NCBI RefSeq assembly: GCF_001685355.1
Contig: NZ_CP016438.1
Coordinates: 1,116,001-1,180,000 of the forward strand
Direction of reading: 5' to 3'
From: Streptomyces lincolnensis
Lineage (GTDB): Bacteria; Actinomycetota; Actinomycetes; Streptomycetales; Streptomycetaceae
DNA: 64,000 bases
Shown here: piece by piece, positions 34,628 through 44,748 of the stretch
Layout: each line of letters begins with the position of its first letter
How positions within the stretch are numbered: the stretch's first letter is position 1
Notes under the pieces: generated by a model
Databases searched by the model: none
The model's input: the letters and a program-made list of their open reading frames with translations, nothing else
What the model was told of the DNA's origin: nothing
Made by a program: the position numbers and the translations under genes

Positions 34628-37066
34628 ATGGCACAGGGCACGGTCCAGGTGACGCACACCGGTACGTCGCGGTGGCGGCGCCGCACGGGTGAGTACGCAT
34701 CGCTCGCCGCCGCCCTGGAGGCCGCGGCCGAGGGCGATGTCCTCACCGTCGCCCCCGGCACCTACCGGGAGAACCTCGTCATCCAGCGGGCGGTGACCCT
34801 GCGCGGCCCCGAGGGCTCCCCCGGATCGGTGCGGATCGCGCCCCTGGACGGGGTGCCGCTGACGGTGCGGGCCTCGGCCGTGGTGCAGGACCTGCACGTC
34901 GAGGGCCAGGACGCGGCCGCGCCCGCCCTGCTCGTCGAGGAGGGCACCCCGGAGCTGACGGACCTGCGGATCGTCACCCGGTCCGCGGCCGGCATCGAGG
35001 TGCGCGACGGCGCGCGGCCGACCGTACGGCGCTGCTCCGTCGACAACCCGGCCGGCATCGGCATCGCCGTACTCGACGGCGGGGGCGGGGTGTTCGAGGA
35101 GTGCGAGGTCCTCGCGGCCGGCCAGGCCGGCGTCGCGGTCCGCGGTGGCGCGCACCCCCGTCTGGAGCGCTGCCGGGTGCACCACACCTCGGGCGTGGGC
35201 CTGTCGGTGACCGGTGAGAACTCCGCCCTGGAAGCGGTGGGTTGCGAGGTCTACGAGGTCCGCGGCAGCGGTGTCCAGGTGACCGGGCGGGCGACCGCGC
35301 ATCTCACCGACTGCGATGTGCACCGTACGACCGCCGACGGTGTCACCCTCGACACGGACGCGGTGCTGACCCTGGCGGACTGCCGTATCCACGACATCCC
35401 GGAGAACGCGGTCGATCTGCGGTCCCGCTCCGTCCTGACGCTGACCCGTACGACGGTGCGTCAGTTCGGGCGCAACGGCCTGTCGGTGTGGGACCCGGGC
35501 ACCCGCGTGGACGCCAACCAGTGCGAGATCTTCGACAGCACGGGCGACTACCCGGCCGTCTGGGTCAGCGACGGCGCCACCGCCGTCCTGGACTCCTGCC
35601 GGGTGCACGACGTGCCGGACGCGCTGTTCGTGCTCGACCGCGGCTCACGCGCGGACGTCGTCGACAGCGACCTCTCCCAGGTGCGCAACACAGCCGTCTC
35701 GGTCAGCGACGGCGCCACCGCGCAACTGGACGACTGCCGCATCCGGGACGCGGCGACGGGCGCCTGGTTCCGCGACCACGGCAGCGGCGGCACCCTCAAC
35801 AACTGCACCCTCGACGCCACCCAGACCGGTGTGATCGTCACCAAGGGCGCCGACCCGACGATAGAGCGCTGCACGGTCGACTCCCCCGCCGAAGCGGGCT
35901 TCTACGTCTCGGCGGGCGGCCGGGGCAGCTTCCTGAACTGCAGGGTGACGGGCAGCGGCGGCTACGGCTTCCATGTCCTCGACGGCTGCCGTTCCACCCT
36001 GCGCAAGTGCCGCACGGAGCGGTGCGCGCGTGGCGGGTACGAGTTCGCCGAGGGCGGCCCGGACGGGGCGTCCGGCGTAGGCCCCGTGGTGGAGGACTGC
36101 TCCAGCGACGAGAGCGCGGGCCTCAGGTCGCCCGCCGCCCCGGAGACCGTCGTGCAGACGGTGTCGCAGTCCCCCGGTCTGCTGGGTTCCATCCCCGGTC
36201 AGCGCACCACCGAGCCGGAGCCGCCGGCCGCCCCCGCCGAGTCCGAGAAGCCCGTGCGGACCTCGAAGGACGTCCTCGGTGAGCTGGACGCCCTGGTGGG
36301 TCTGGACAGCGTCAAGCGCGAGGTGCGGGCCCTGACCGACATGATCGAGGTGGGCCGGCGCCGGCAACAGGCCGGTCTGAAGGCCGCCTCGGTCAAGCGG
36401 CACCTGGTCTTCACGGGCTCCCCCGGCACCGGCAAGACCACGGTCGCCCGCCTCTACGGCGAGATCCTCGCCTCGCTCGGGGTGCTGGAGAAGGGCCATC
36501 TCGTCGAGGTGTCCCGCGTCGACCTGGTCGGCGAGCACATCGGTTCCACGGCGATCCGCACCCAGGAGGCCTTCGACAAGGCGCGCGGCGGGGTGCTGTT
36601 CATCGACGAGGCGTACGCGCTGTCACCGGAGGACTCGGGCCGGGACTTCGGCAAGGAGGCCATCGACACCCTGGTGAAGCTGATGGAGGACCACCGCGAC
36701 GCGGTCGTGGTGATCGTCGCGGGCTACACGGCCGAGATGGAGCGGTTCCTCTCGGTCAACCCGGGTGTCGCCTCCCGTTTCTCACGGACCATCACCTTCA
36801 GCGACTACAACGCCGAGGAACTGCTGAGGATCGTGGAGCAGCAGGCCGAAGAGCACGAGTACCGGCTCGCGCCGGGCGCCTCGGAGGGCCTGCGGAAGTA
36901 CTTCACGCACCTCCCCAAGGGTCCGGCCTTCGGCAACGGCCGTACCGCCCGCCAGACCTTCGAGGCCATGGTCGAGCGGCACGCCAGCCGGGTCGCGCAG
37001 GTCGCCGACCCCAGCACGGACGATCTGACGCTGCTCTACGCCGAGGACCTGCCCGAGTCCTCCTGA
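34628..37066 (+). CDS. Right-handed beta-helix protein fused to a CbxX/CfqX-type AAA+ ATPase
   Basis: 812 aa from the ATG at 34628 ([16 protein letters not shown]). Residues 1-520 form a right-handed parallel beta-helix made of about twenty repeats of the type [16 protein letters not shown] short linker (about 520-565) leads to an AAA+ domain close to CbxX/CfqX and EccA: Walker A SPGTGKTT (about 597-605), Walker [10 protein letters not shown] (about 657-665) and the arginine-finger SRF region in [12 protein letters not shown]. The helix may bind a polymer or partner that the ATPase remodels. The gene ends inside the convergent hydrolase gene by 31 bp. Confidence 0.88.
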   Translation: MAQGTVQVTHTGTSRWRRRTGEYASLAAALEAAAEGDVLTVAPGTYRENLVIQRAVTLRGPEGSPGSVRIAPLDGVPLTVRASAVVQDLHVEGQDAAAPALLVEEGTPELTDLRIVTRSAAGIEVRDGARPTVRRCSVDNPAGIGIAVLDGGGGVFEECEVLAAGQAGVAVRGGAHPRLERCRVHHTSGVGLSVTGENSALEAVGCEVYEVRGSGVQVTGRATAHLTDCDVHRTTADGVTLDTDAVLTLADCRIHDIPENAVDLRSRSVLTLTRTTVRQFGRNGLSVWDPGTRVDANQCEIFDSTGDYPAVWVSDGATAVLDSCRVHDVPDALFVLDRGSRADVVDSDLSQVRNTAVSVSDGATAQLDDCRIRDAATGAWFRDHGSGGTLNNCTLDATQTGVIVTKGADPTIERCTVDSPAEAGFYVSAGGRGSFLNCRVTGSGGYGFHVLDGCRSTLRKCRTERCARGGYEFAEGGPDGASGVGPVVEDCSSDESAGLRSPAAPETVVQTVSQSPGLLGSIPGQRTTEPEPPAAPAESEKPVRTSKDVLGELDALVGLDSVKREVRALTDMIEVGRRRQQAGLKAASVKRHLVFTGSPGTGKTTVARLYGEILASLGVLEKGHLVEVSRVDLVGEHIGSTAIRTQEAFDKARGGVLFIDEAYALSPEDSGRDFGKEAIDTLVKLMEDHRDAVVVIVAGYTAEMERFLSVNPGVASRFSRTITFSDYNAEELLRIVEQQAEEHEYRLAPGASEGLRKYFTHLPKGPAFGNGRTARQTFEAMVERHASRVAQVADPSTDDLTLLYAEDLPESS

Positions 37067-39390
37067 GGGCGTGGCGCCGGGACCGGCGCGTCGGGCTTGA
37101 GCCGGTCCAGCAGCCGTCGGCGTTCCTCCACGAAGGCGGGGTCCTCCTGGTAGTCGGAGTGGCCCAGGATCGGCGCGGGCAGCGGATGGTCGTCGGTACG
37201 GCCGTAGGCGAGGGGGTCCCGCAGGGCGTCGCGGTCCACCTCGGGTCCGCACTCCCCGGTCAGCCGGACCGGGCCGCCGATGGGGTCGGTGGGCCGGTGC
37301 AGATTGCGCCAGCAGTCCACGTCCTGGTGCAGGGCGCTCAGCGCGCCCGGTCCGAAGTGGGCCGGGAACCAGCGGCCGTAGAGGCGCTCCAGCGGGGAGC
37401 CGTACGTCAGCAGGGCGACGCGTTTGCGGACGGCCGGCTCCAGCTGCCAGGCCGCCGCTGCGGCGAGGACGCTGCCCTGGGAGTGGCCGGAGATGACCAG
37501 GCGTCCGCCGGTGGCGCGGGTCCAGGTCGCCATCCGCCAGGTCAGGTCGGGGACGGCGCGTTCGGCGTAGCAGGGCGGCGCGAAGGGATGGGCGGCGCGG
37601 GGCCAGAAGGTGCCGACGTCCCAGAGGATGCCGATGGTGCGCCGGGCCGAGGGGTCCTTGTAGGCACGGCGGCCCCAGGTGACGAACAGGATGAAGCCGA
37701 GGCCGATCAGCCAGGAGCCCAGCGCCTGCGCGGTGTCCGCGGCGCCCTGGACGACGGCGTACGTGCCGTGGGCGGCGCGCCCGGGTGTCCGTCCGGTGGT
37801 CATGGCGCCCACCAGGGCCGCGGCGCCCAGCAGCAAAGTGGCGGTGGAGACGACCGCGATCAGCAGCGGGGCCCGGTCGGTGAGGGTGGCCATCGCGCGT
37901 GCACGGGCGATCAGGCGGGTTCGGGTGGTGTCCTTCGCCTCGTCCGGGTAGTCCCCTTCCACCGAGGCCATTTCCGCTCGCCGCAGCAGCCAGGTGCGCC
38001 GGCCCATCCAGGCGCAGAGCACCAGCAGCACCAGGAGCAGCGGCGGGATGACGGAAGCCTGCCAGGTCAGCAGGACCGGCGGGCCGGGGATGCTGGTGCC
38101 GGTGCCGTCCAGCCAGTCGGCGACCCGCTGGGAGACCCCGCCGGACATCACCCCGCCCAGGGCGCAGGCCAGCATCGCCACGGCGGGCCCGCCCAGGCCG
38201 CGCATCGCCGCGCGTGCGTCGGGGCGGGTGCGGTGCAGCAGGTGGGCGACCACGCCGAGCGCGATCACCAGCAGGCCCTGGACGAGGGCGATGGTCCCGA
38301 AGGTCATGTCGCCCGGCAGGCGGCCCGTCGACTCCCAGCCCGGGCGTTCCCAGCCGGCGTACACGGCGGTGAGCAGGAGCAGGACCAGGGTGGCCAGCGG
38401 GAGCCGTCGTACGAGATGGGCGTCGAGCTCACGGTCGAGGCGGTGCTCGCTGCGGCCCCGGCGGCACACCACCCACACGACCGCGGCCGCGCCGGCGACC
38501 AAGGACGCCTCCAGCAGGCGGCCCAGGATGTCGAGCAGGACCGGGCCCCCGGAGCGGTGGTCGTGGCGTGCCGCCGAGGTGCCGACCGCCGCGGCGACGG
38601 TCAGCAGCCCTGCGGCGGTGTGGGCGGCGCGCAGCCGGGCCACCAGGCGGCGGCCGTACCAGAAGCCGGGCCGGCTCAGCGCGGTGCGGCCGCTCTCCTC
38701 GTCGGGCTCGGCGGCGCGGGACATCGGCTGCTGGGACTCGTAGGCGCTCCAGGTGCGTTGCGAGAGATACCAGAGCAGTCCGGTGAGCGCGGCCGGGACC
38801 AGGGCGGCGAGGGCGAGACGGCGGCCGGGCGCACTCCACCAGCCCTCGTTGGAGACCACCGGTGACAGAAAGCCCAGCCAGGAGTGGCGCTCGGCGCAGG
38901 TCCGGGTGCCCGCGCACTGCCAGGCGGCGAGATCGAGGGCCACCTCGCAGCAGCCGGCGACCAGCAACACCGTCAGCGTGAGACCGGTCAGCCGCACCAG
39001 CAGGCCGTACAGCCGTACGGTCCTGCGGCGCCCTCTGGTGGTGGGGCGCATCCAGTGGGCGAGGTTGACCACCATGAAGGGCAGCAACAACAGCCACAGC
39101 GCGCGGCTGCCGTTGCCGGAGGTGAGGTTGCACCACACATAGGCCTCGCGCACCGGTTTGCCCCGGTAGTCCTCCGGCCTGGACTCGGCGTCGGCGTCGT
39201 CGGCGCGCCGGAAGACGGCCGCCGTGTCGTCGCCGGTGATCCGCACCGTGCGCGGATCGTCGAGCATGTGCTCGGGTGTCGTCCCACCCACGCCGTGGAC
39301 CAGGAGTTCCAGGGCGGTTCCGGCTTCCTCCGACCGCGGGACGGGACTCTTGGCCCCGTTGGTCGCGGCGCGTTTCTGCGCACGTTCCAC
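37036..39390 (-). CDS. Large membrane-embedded alpha/beta hydrolase-like protein
   Basis: 784 aa from the GTG at 39390, which has GGGGGAA about nine bases upstream; a longer frame to 39582 is Arg-rich. It starts with the oxyanion-like [12 protein letters not shown] (about 24-35), continues with some eleven membrane helices, and ends in a cytoplasmic hydrolase part with nucleophile Ser635 in [11 protein letters not shown]. Splitting of the two hydrolase halves by a membrane domain is unusual. Substrate unknown; lipase or esterase action on a membrane lipid is the likely role. Confidence 0.8.
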   Translation of the reverse strand: MERAQKRAATNGAKSPVPRSEEAGTALELLVHGVGGTTPEHMLDDPRTVRITGDDTAAVFRRADDADAESRPEDYRGKPVREAYVWCNLTSGNGSRALWLLLLPFMVVNLAHWMRPTTRGRRRTVRLYGLLVRLTGLTLTVLLVAGCCEVALDLAAWQCAGTRTCAERHSWLGFLSPVVSNEGWWSAPGRRLALAALVPAALTGLLWYLSQRTWSAYESQQPMSRAAEPDEESGRTALSRPGFWYGRRLVARLRAAHTAAGLLTVAAAVGTSAARHDHRSGGPVLLDILGRLLEASLVAGAAAVVWVVCRRGRSEHRLDRELDAHLVRRLPLATLVLLLLTAVYAGWERPGWESTGRLPGDMTFGTIALVQGLLVIALGVVAHLLHRTRPDARAAMRGLGGPAVAMLACALGGVMSGGVSQRVADWLDGTGTSIPGPPVLLTWQASVIPPLLLVLLVLCAWMGRRTWLLRRAEMASVEGDYPDEAKDTTRTRLIARARAMATLTDRAPLLIAVVSTATLLLGAAALVGAMTTGRTPGRAAHGTYAVVQGAADTAQALGSWLIGLGFILFVTWGRRAYKDPSARRTIGILWDVGTFWPRAAHPFAPPCYAERAVPDLTWRMATWTRATGGRLVISGHSQGSVLAAAAAWQLEPAVRKRVALLTYGSPLERLYGRWFPAHFGPGALSALHQDVDCWRNLHRPTDPIGGPVRLTGECGPEVDRDALRDPLAYGRTDDHPLPAPILGHSDYQEDPAFVEERRRLLDRLKPDAPVPAPRPQEDSGRSSA

Positions 39391-39719
39391 TGTTCGCACT
39401 TCCCCCGTGACGTGCCGTCGGCATCTGTCTGTGCGGGCACAAGGATCGCTCTTCGGAGCGCCGCGCACACCACTCGTCACGGAATCTCCCCGATCCGTGT
39501 GACAGTCGGTGCCCCGATGCCCCCCGGGATGGCATGCGCGCGTCGGGGTGGTCGGTGGCGCGACGCGCGACACCGCGTGCAAGGATGGGACGTCCGCGCA
39601 CCGGGTACAGGCAAAATGGCCTGGTCGATGGGGGTCCCCCGGCTCACGCGAAGGCGAGGGTCAGGGGAGGGGGCGCGAGGCGTGTCGGACGGCTTGAGGC
39701 GAAAGGAACCGGAGCGTAC
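39391..39719. other. Divergent intergenic region without a gene
   Basis: About 330 bp between the membrane hydrolase and the DeoR-type regulator. The short frames here are Arg/Gly-rich shadows. The stretch just before the regulator GTG has AGGCGAAAGGAACCGGAGC, a good ribosome-binding region. Promoters for both genes should lie here, but I see no clear operator. Confidence 0.5.
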
Positions 39720-40550
39720 GTGAGTGAGAATCAGAACCTCCTCGCGGAGCAGCGCCGCGCCCTGATCCTGGACGAGGTCCGGCGCCGTGGTGGCGTCCGC
39801 GTGAACGAGCTGACCCGCAAGCTCGGCGTGTCGGACATGACCGTACGGCGCGACCTCGACGCGCTCGCCCGGCAGGGCGTGCTGGAGAAGGTGCACGGCG
39901 GCGCGGTGCCGGTGGTGGAGGCGAGCACGCACGAGCCCGGCTTCGAGGCCAAGTCGGGTCTTGAGCTGTCCGCCAAGGAGGACATCGCGCGGGCCGCCGC
40001 CGAACTGGTCGCGCCGGGCAGCGCCATCGCGCTGTCGGGCGGTACGACGACCTTCGCGCTGGCCCACCGGCTGGTGGACGTGTCGGACCTGACCGTCGTC
40101 ACCAACTCGGTGCGGGTGGCCGATGTCTTCCACTCGGCGCAGCGCACCTCGGGTCCCCGGCAGGGCGCGGCCACGGTGGTCCTCACCGGTGGTGTGCGCA
40201 CTCCGTCCGACTCGTTGGTGGGGCCGGTGGCCGACCAGGCCATCGCGGCGCTCCACTTCGACGTGCTGTTCCTCGGCGTGCACGGCATATCGGTCGAGGC
40301 CGGCCTGTCCACGCCGAACCTCGCGGAGGCCGAGACCAACCGCCGGCTCGTGCAGTCGGCGCGGCGGGTCGTGGTGGTCGCCGACCACACCAAGTGGGGG
40401 ACGGTGGGCCTGAGTTCGTTCGCCGCGCTGGAGCAGGTCGACACACTGGTGACGGACGCGGGACTGTCGGACGAGGCGCGCACTGAGGTGGCGGAGCACC
40501 TGCGGCGCCTGGTCGTGGCGGGCGAGCCCGGCGCGGACGACGACAGCTGA
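39720..40550 (+). CDS. DeoR/GlpR family transcriptional regulator
   Basis: 276 aa from the GTG at 39720 (VSENQNLLAEQRRALILDEVRR). The DeoR HTH covers about residues 10-60 (RRGGVRVNELTRKLGVSD, MTVRRDLDALARQGVL), followed by the sugar-phosphate sensor domain with SGGTTTFALAHRL and VLTGGVRTPSDSLVGPVA. Such proteins repress sugar-uptake or catabolic operons until a phosphorylated sugar binds. The only downstream gene on the same strand is a SRPBCC protein, so the target operon is probably elsewhere. Confidence 0.92.
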   Translation: MSENQNLLAEQRRALILDEVRRRGGVRVNELTRKLGVSDMTVRRDLDALARQGVLEKVHGGAVPVVEASTHEPGFEAKSGLELSAKEDIARAAAELVAPGSAIALSGGTTTFALAHRLVDVSDLTVVTNSVRVADVFHSAQRTSGPRQGAATVVLTGGVRTPSDSLVGPVADQAIAALHFDVLFLGVHGISVEAGLSTPNLAEAETNRRLVQSARRVVVVADHTKWGTVGLSSFAALEQVDTLVTDAGLSDEARTEVAEHLRRLVVAGEPGADDDS

Positions 40551-40614
40551 CCGAAGGCCCGTTAGGGTGACGCTGCCCGGTCAACGATCCACCTCACCGA
40601 GGGGGTTTTCGTCC

Positions 40615-41088
40615 ATGGCACGCCAACTGCGCCCGGTGGGCATCGAGTTCATCGAGTCCGCGCCCGTACGCCATGTCTTCGCCCGGCAGATCTCCGCGCC
40701 ACCCGAGACGGTCTTCTCCGCGCTCGCGGAGGATGTGCCGGGCTGGACCGCGTGGTTCGCGGCGGTGACACTTGCCCGGCCTTTCGACGACGGTGCCCGG
40801 CGTGAGATCCGGCTCAAGGGCGGCGTCCGCTTCCTGGAGACGGTCCTGGCCGCCAAGGGGCCCGAGGTGTACGCCTATCGGGTGGATGCGACCAACGCCC
40901 CCGGCGCCCGCGCGCTGGTCGAGGAGTGGCGGCTCGCCCCGGCCGGCACCGGCACCCGGGTCCAGTGGACCTTCGCCGCCGCCGGTACACCGCCCTTCCA
41001 GGTCGCCCTGCGGCTCGGCCGCGCGAGCCTCGGCCGGGCTTTCCGGGACGCGGTGATCTCCCTGGACCGGCGGCTGACCGCCGCCTGA
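40615..41088 (+). CDS. SRPBCC family polyketide-cyclase/START-like protein
   Basis: 157 aa from the ATG at 40615. The ligand-cavity fold is recognisable from RHVFARQISAPPETVFSALAED (split at about residue 30), GWTAWFAAVTLARPFD, and the C-terminal LGRASLGRAFRDAVISLDRRL helix. These proteins bind small hydrophobic ligands; no catalytic residues can be assigned. It lies 64 bp downstream of the DeoR-type gene and may share its transcript. Confidence 0.85.
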   Translation: MARQLRPVGIEFIESAPVRHVFARQISAPPETVFSALAEDVPGWTAWFAAVTLARPFDDGARREIRLKGGVRFLETVLAAKGPEVYAYRVDATNAPGARALVEEWRLAPAGTGTRVQWTFAAAGTPPFQVALRLGRASLGRAFRDAVISLDRRLTAA

Positions 41089-41271
41089 GGCGTGCCTCTT
41101 GGATGAGGTGAGCGCGTGGCCGGGTGCGCCTCGGGATACGCGTAAAAGCCCGTACACACCGTGATCGGTTTCTCTCACCACGGCGGACATGGTGATCGCG
41201 GATCGAGCGCACTCCTCCCGCACGATCCGCTCTCACCTGGCTGACACGGCATCAGCGTCTTTGGCGTCGAC

Positions 41272-41616
41272 CTACCTCACGAGGACCACGGAATTGATCG
41301 GCGTCATGTCGTAGGGCGCGAACTCGCCCGTCTCGCGGACCACGTCGGAGCAGTTGGTGCCGTTGTACCCGAAGCAGACCTGGAAGCCCGCCCCGCCGGT
41401 CTGGTTGTGGACCAGCACGCGGTGGCCGGTGACGTTCGACAGGTTGTGGGAGCCGTAGGTGTAGAAAATGTTCTTGCTCAGAATGGTGCCGTTCGTCTCA
41501 CGGATACAGAGCGCTCCGCTCGGACAGGGCGTCGCCGCCTGTGCACTGGGCGCTGCGGCAAGTCCAGCCCCCAGAGCCAGAGCCAACCCCGCCGCAGATA
41601 GCGCGATCTTGCGCAT
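41272..41616 (-). CDS. Small secreted protein, peptidase-inhibitor I36-like
   Basis: 114 aa. A clear Sec signal peptide (MRKIALSAAGLALALGAGLA, cleavage after AQA near residue 27) precedes a mature domain with CPSGALCIRE and QVCFGYNGTNCSDV, giving four cysteines for two disulfides. The layout resembles the actinomycete I36/beta-gamma-crystallin-like inhibitors. The start is set by AGGAAG before the ATG at 41616. It is divergent from the phosphatase gene across an AT-rich region. Confidence 0.8.
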   Translation of the reverse strand: MRKIALSAAGLALALGAGLAAAPSAQAATPCPSGALCIRETNGTILSKNIFYTYGSHNLSNVTGHRVLVHNQTGGAGFQVCFGYNGTNCSDVVRETGEFAPYDMTPINSVVLVR

Positions 41617-41710
41617 ACTTTCTTCCTCTCCCGTTACGTCCGGCGGCGTTGTTTCTGTCGCCGCCATGCCAGAGGGAATGGTGGTTGCCGAACAGGCGGG
41701 AGAGCAATCT

Positions 41711-41728
41711 TTTCAGTTCTCACTGAAA
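41711..41728. promoter_or_regulatory. Palindrome in an AT-rich divergent region
   Basis: TTTCAGTTCTCACTGAAA has perfect 7-bp arms around a 4-bp centre. It lies between the small secreted protein and the SpoIIE-type phosphatase, in a 200-bp stretch far lower in GC than the window average. Operator or promoter spacer role is inferred. Confidence 0.5.
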
Positions 41729-41826
41729 TGTGTTTAAAGATCTTCACGTCGGCTGTCATATTTGATCAATTCAAGGAGCCTCCGACCCACCTTCCTCATC
41801 AGGGCCTACGTTGGCCTGCGGAACTG

Positions 41827-44733
41827 ATGCGGATACGTGGAGGCGTTGATCGGCAGGTGCAGTGGGCAGTGCTTGAGACGGCGGAGTCTCGGGGCAGCAA
41901 GCCGCAGGGGCGGCCGGAATCGCCGGAACAGCCGGAGCAGGTCACCGGAGTGTCACCGCCGTGCGTGGGGGCTGGTGCGGGTGCTCGGCGACTCGCCCGC
42001 GTCGCGGCGGCGTCCTGCGCGCTGCTCGCGGGCGGAGGTCTGGCCGGATGGATCTTCGGCATCGAGACGCTGAAGAGCTTCGTCGCGGGGCAGGCGGTGA
42101 TGAAGCCCAACTCCGCGATCGCGCTGATGGCGCTGTCCGCGTCGTTGCTGCTGATGCTGTCCGGAGTGCAGAGACCGGCGCTGCTCCGTCTGGCCCGGCT
42201 CGGTGCCGGTGTGGGGCTCGGCACGGGTCTGGTCACCCTGGCCGAGTACGTCCTGGACGCCGGTCCGAGCATCGATCAGCTCCTTTTCCGAGACGACTCG
42301 GCCTCGCCCGGCCTGCCGCCGGGACGGATGTCGCCGAACACCGCCCTGGCTCTCGTGGTCGCCGGGCTGGGCCAGCTGCTGCTCGCGGGGAAACGTGCCC
42401 GCACGGTCCGGCTGGGGCAGGTGTGCGCGCTGATCGCGCTGATGCTCGGGCTGCTACGGGTGTACGGGTTCGTCTACCGGGTGCCACAACTGGGCCAGTT
42501 CGACGACTACACCCGGATGGCGCTGCCCACCGCACTCGCCCTGGTGCTGCTGGGGGCGGCCATGTTCCTGGCACGCCAGGACGTCGGGCTGGCGGCACTG
42601 TTGATGAACCCGGGCACGACCGGACTGCTGGGCCGGTGGATGGCCGCGACGGCACTGGGAGTGCCACCCGTCCTGGGCTGGCTTCGGCTGATGGGGCAGG
42701 ACGCCGGCTGGTACGAGACGCGCATGGGCTCGGCGCTGGTGGCCTGCGCCCATGTGGTGGTCCTCACCGTGGTCAGCTTCACCGTCCTGTCGGTGGGGCG
42801 CCGCGCGGAGATCGCGCACGACCGCGTCCAGCACCGCATCCGCGAGTACACCTGGCTTCAGCGGTTCATGGATCACACCCCGGCGGCCATCTTCATCAAG
42901 GACTGCGCCGGACGGTACCTCGCCGTCAACGCCGGTTTCGAGCGGCTGACCGGCACCCGGCGCGCGGACATCCTGGGGCGGCAGATCGAGGACGTACTCC
43001 CCCGGACGAGCGCGGGACCGCTGCGGGCGGCCGAGGCGGAGGTGCAGTACACCGGGCGCAGCCTGGAACGTCAGGACACGCTCCACCTCCCCGACGGCCC
43101 GCATCATTTCCTCACCACCCTCTTCCCGCTGACCGACACCTCCGGTGCCCCGTACGCGGTGTGCGGAATCTCCACCGACGCCACCGAACGTGTCCTCGCC
43201 CAGCAGGACAGCGAGCGGGCCCGGCAGCGCTTCCACGCGCTGCTGGAGTGCGCCCCGGACGCGACGCTGATCACCGACGGCCGAGGCAGCGTCCTGATGG
43301 CCAATGCCCAGGCCGAAGCCCTCTTCGGCCGTCCACGCAGCCGCTTGGTCGGCTCCAGCGTGCACGACCTGGCCCCCGCCCGCACGCGACGGCGCCAGAG
43401 CGCGTTGCTGCGCGCGTATCTGACCCGGCCCGAGACCCGGCCGATGAGCGCGGACGTGGATCTGACCGCCTGCGACAGCCAGGGACGTGAGTTTCCGGTC
43501 GAGGTCAGCCTCGGTCCGCTGGAGACGGAGGACGGGCTGCTGGTCTTCCTCGCCGTCCGTGACATCAGCGACCGCAAACGAGCCGAGGCCGAAGTCGCGG
43601 CCCGCTACCGGCAGCAGCACCACATCGCCTACACCCTCCAGCGCAGCCTCATGGGCAGCCCGCCCGTGCTGGAGGAGTTGCCCACCGCTCGCCGCTACCT
43701 GGCCTCCGTCCAGGACGCCGGGGTGGGCGGCGACTGGTACGACTTCATTCCCCTCGGCCCGGGCCGCACCGGCATCGTCATCGGGGACGTGATGGGCCGG
43801 GGCCTGGAGGCGGCCGCCGTCATGGGCCAACTCCGCGCCGCCGCCCACGCGCTGGCACAGGCAGGTCTCCCCCCGGACCGGCTGATCAGCGCGCTGGACG
43901 CCTTCGTCTGCGACCTGTCCGAGCAGATGGTGACCTGCTGCTACCTGATCATCGACCACAACACGGCGGAAATGACCGCGTGTTCGGCCGGTCACCCGCC
44001 CCTTCTCCTCGCCGCGCCGGACCGGCCGGCACACCCGCTGGACCTCCCCACCGGTGTGCCCCTGGGCATCGGCGGCTTCCCGCACGAGTGCACCAGTCGG
44101 CCACTGCCCGCCGGAGCGATCCTCGCGCTGTACACCGACGGACTCATCGAACGGCCCCGCGCCGACATCGAAGACCAGATCAACCGTCTGGCCGACGCCC
44201 TCAACGCCGCTCTGCACACCTACGGCGCGTCCTCCACCGCGCTGGAACCGGCCGCCGACCACCTCCTCGCCGAGCTCCTGCCGGACGACGACAGTCACGA
44301 CGACGATGTGACACTGCTCCTCATCCGCGTGCCTCCCGCGGCCCGCGTACAGACCGAGCTCCCGTCCCATCCACGCGCCGTCCCCGACGGCCGCCGCTTC
44401 CTCACCACCACCATCACGGCCTGGCGGGTGCCCGCCGACCTGGTCGACACAGCCCGCCTGCTCACCTCCGAGCTGCTGACCAACGCGGTCGTCCACGCCG
44501 GCGGCACCCTCACCCTGAGCGTCGAACGCTCCGCAACCGAACTCACCGTCGAGGTGACCGATCAGGGGTCGGCCCGGCCCCGGCCCCGGCAGGCCGACGC
44601 AACGGATGAATCCGGCCGGGGCCTCACCCTGATCGGCGCCCTCGCACACCGCTGGGGCACGCGGCCGCATGACCAGGGCAAGACCGTCTGGTGCACGCTC
44701 CGCCTCACGCCGTCATGCGGCGGCGATCGGTGA
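41827..44733 (+). CDS. Membrane SpoIIE-type phosphatase with two PAS domains and a histidine-kinase-like ATPase domain
   Basis: 968 aa if started at the ATG at 41827; the frame is open to 41728. About eight membrane helices (50-330) are followed by PAS 1 (from about 345, HTPAAIFIKDCAGRYLAVN), PAS 2 (from about 467, LLECAPDATLITDGRGSVLM), a SpoIIE/PP2C domain (600-835; GGDWYDFIPL, GDVMGRGLEAAAVM, LYTDGLIERP, DDDVTLLLI) and a terminal HATPase_c domain (865-960; ELLTNAVVHAGG, GRGLTLIGA). Phosphatase and anti-sigma-type kinase in one protein would set an anti-sigma-antagonist switch in response to a signal sensed by the PAS domains. Confidence 0.88.
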   Translation: MRIRGGVDRQVQWAVLETAESRGSKPQGRPESPEQPEQVTGVSPPCVGAGAGARRLARVAAASCALLAGGGLAGWIFGIETLKSFVAGQAVMKPNSAIALMALSASLLLMLSGVQRPALLRLARLGAGVGLGTGLVTLAEYVLDAGPSIDQLLFRDDSASPGLPPGRMSPNTALALVVAGLGQLLLAGKRARTVRLGQVCALIALMLGLLRVYGFVYRVPQLGQFDDYTRMALPTALALVLLGAAMFLARQDVGLAALLMNPGTTGLLGRWMAATALGVPPVLGWLRLMGQDAGWYETRMGSALVACAHVVVLTVVSFTVLSVGRRAEIAHDRVQHRIREYTWLQRFMDHTPAAIFIKDCAGRYLAVNAGFERLTGTRRADILGRQIEDVLPRTSAGPLRAAEAEVQYTGRSLERQDTLHLPDGPHHFLTTLFPLTDTSGAPYAVCGISTDATERVLAQQDSERARQRFHALLECAPDATLITDGRGSVLMANAQAEALFGRPRSRLVGSSVHDLAPARTRRRQSALLRAYLTRPETRPMSADVDLTACDSQGREFPVEVSLGPLETEDGLLVFLAVRDISDRKRAEAEVAARYRQQHHIAYTLQRSLMGSPPVLEELPTARRYLASVQDAGVGGDWYDFIPLGPGRTGIVIGDVMGRGLEAAAVMGQLRAAAHALAQAGLPPDRLISALDAFVCDLSEQMVTCCYLIIDHNTAEMTACSAGHPPLLLAAPDRPAHPLDLPTGVPLGIGGFPHECTSRPLPAGAILALYTDGLIERPRADIEDQINRLADALNAALHTYGASSTALEPAADHLLAELLPDDDSHDDDVTLLLIRVPPAARVQTELPSHPRAVPDGRRFLTTTITAWRVPADLVDTARLLTSELLTNAVVHAGGTLTLSVERSATELTVEVTDQGSARPRPRQADATDESGRGLTLIGALAHRWGTRPHDQGKTVWCTLRLTPSCGGDR

Positions 44734-44748
44734 TCGCGGGCCGAGAAC

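Noticed and set aside
36782..37252. 156-aa minus-strand frame over the AAA+ gene end
   Set aside because: It is antisense to the ATPase domain, and its Pro/Gly/Arg-rich N-terminus has no motif; the real overlap is with the hydrolase C-terminus.
37159..38865. 568-aa open frame on the plus strand
   Set aside because: Gln/Gly/Arg-rich with no domain, lying antisense to the membrane hydrolase; such long frames are normal in high-GC DNA.
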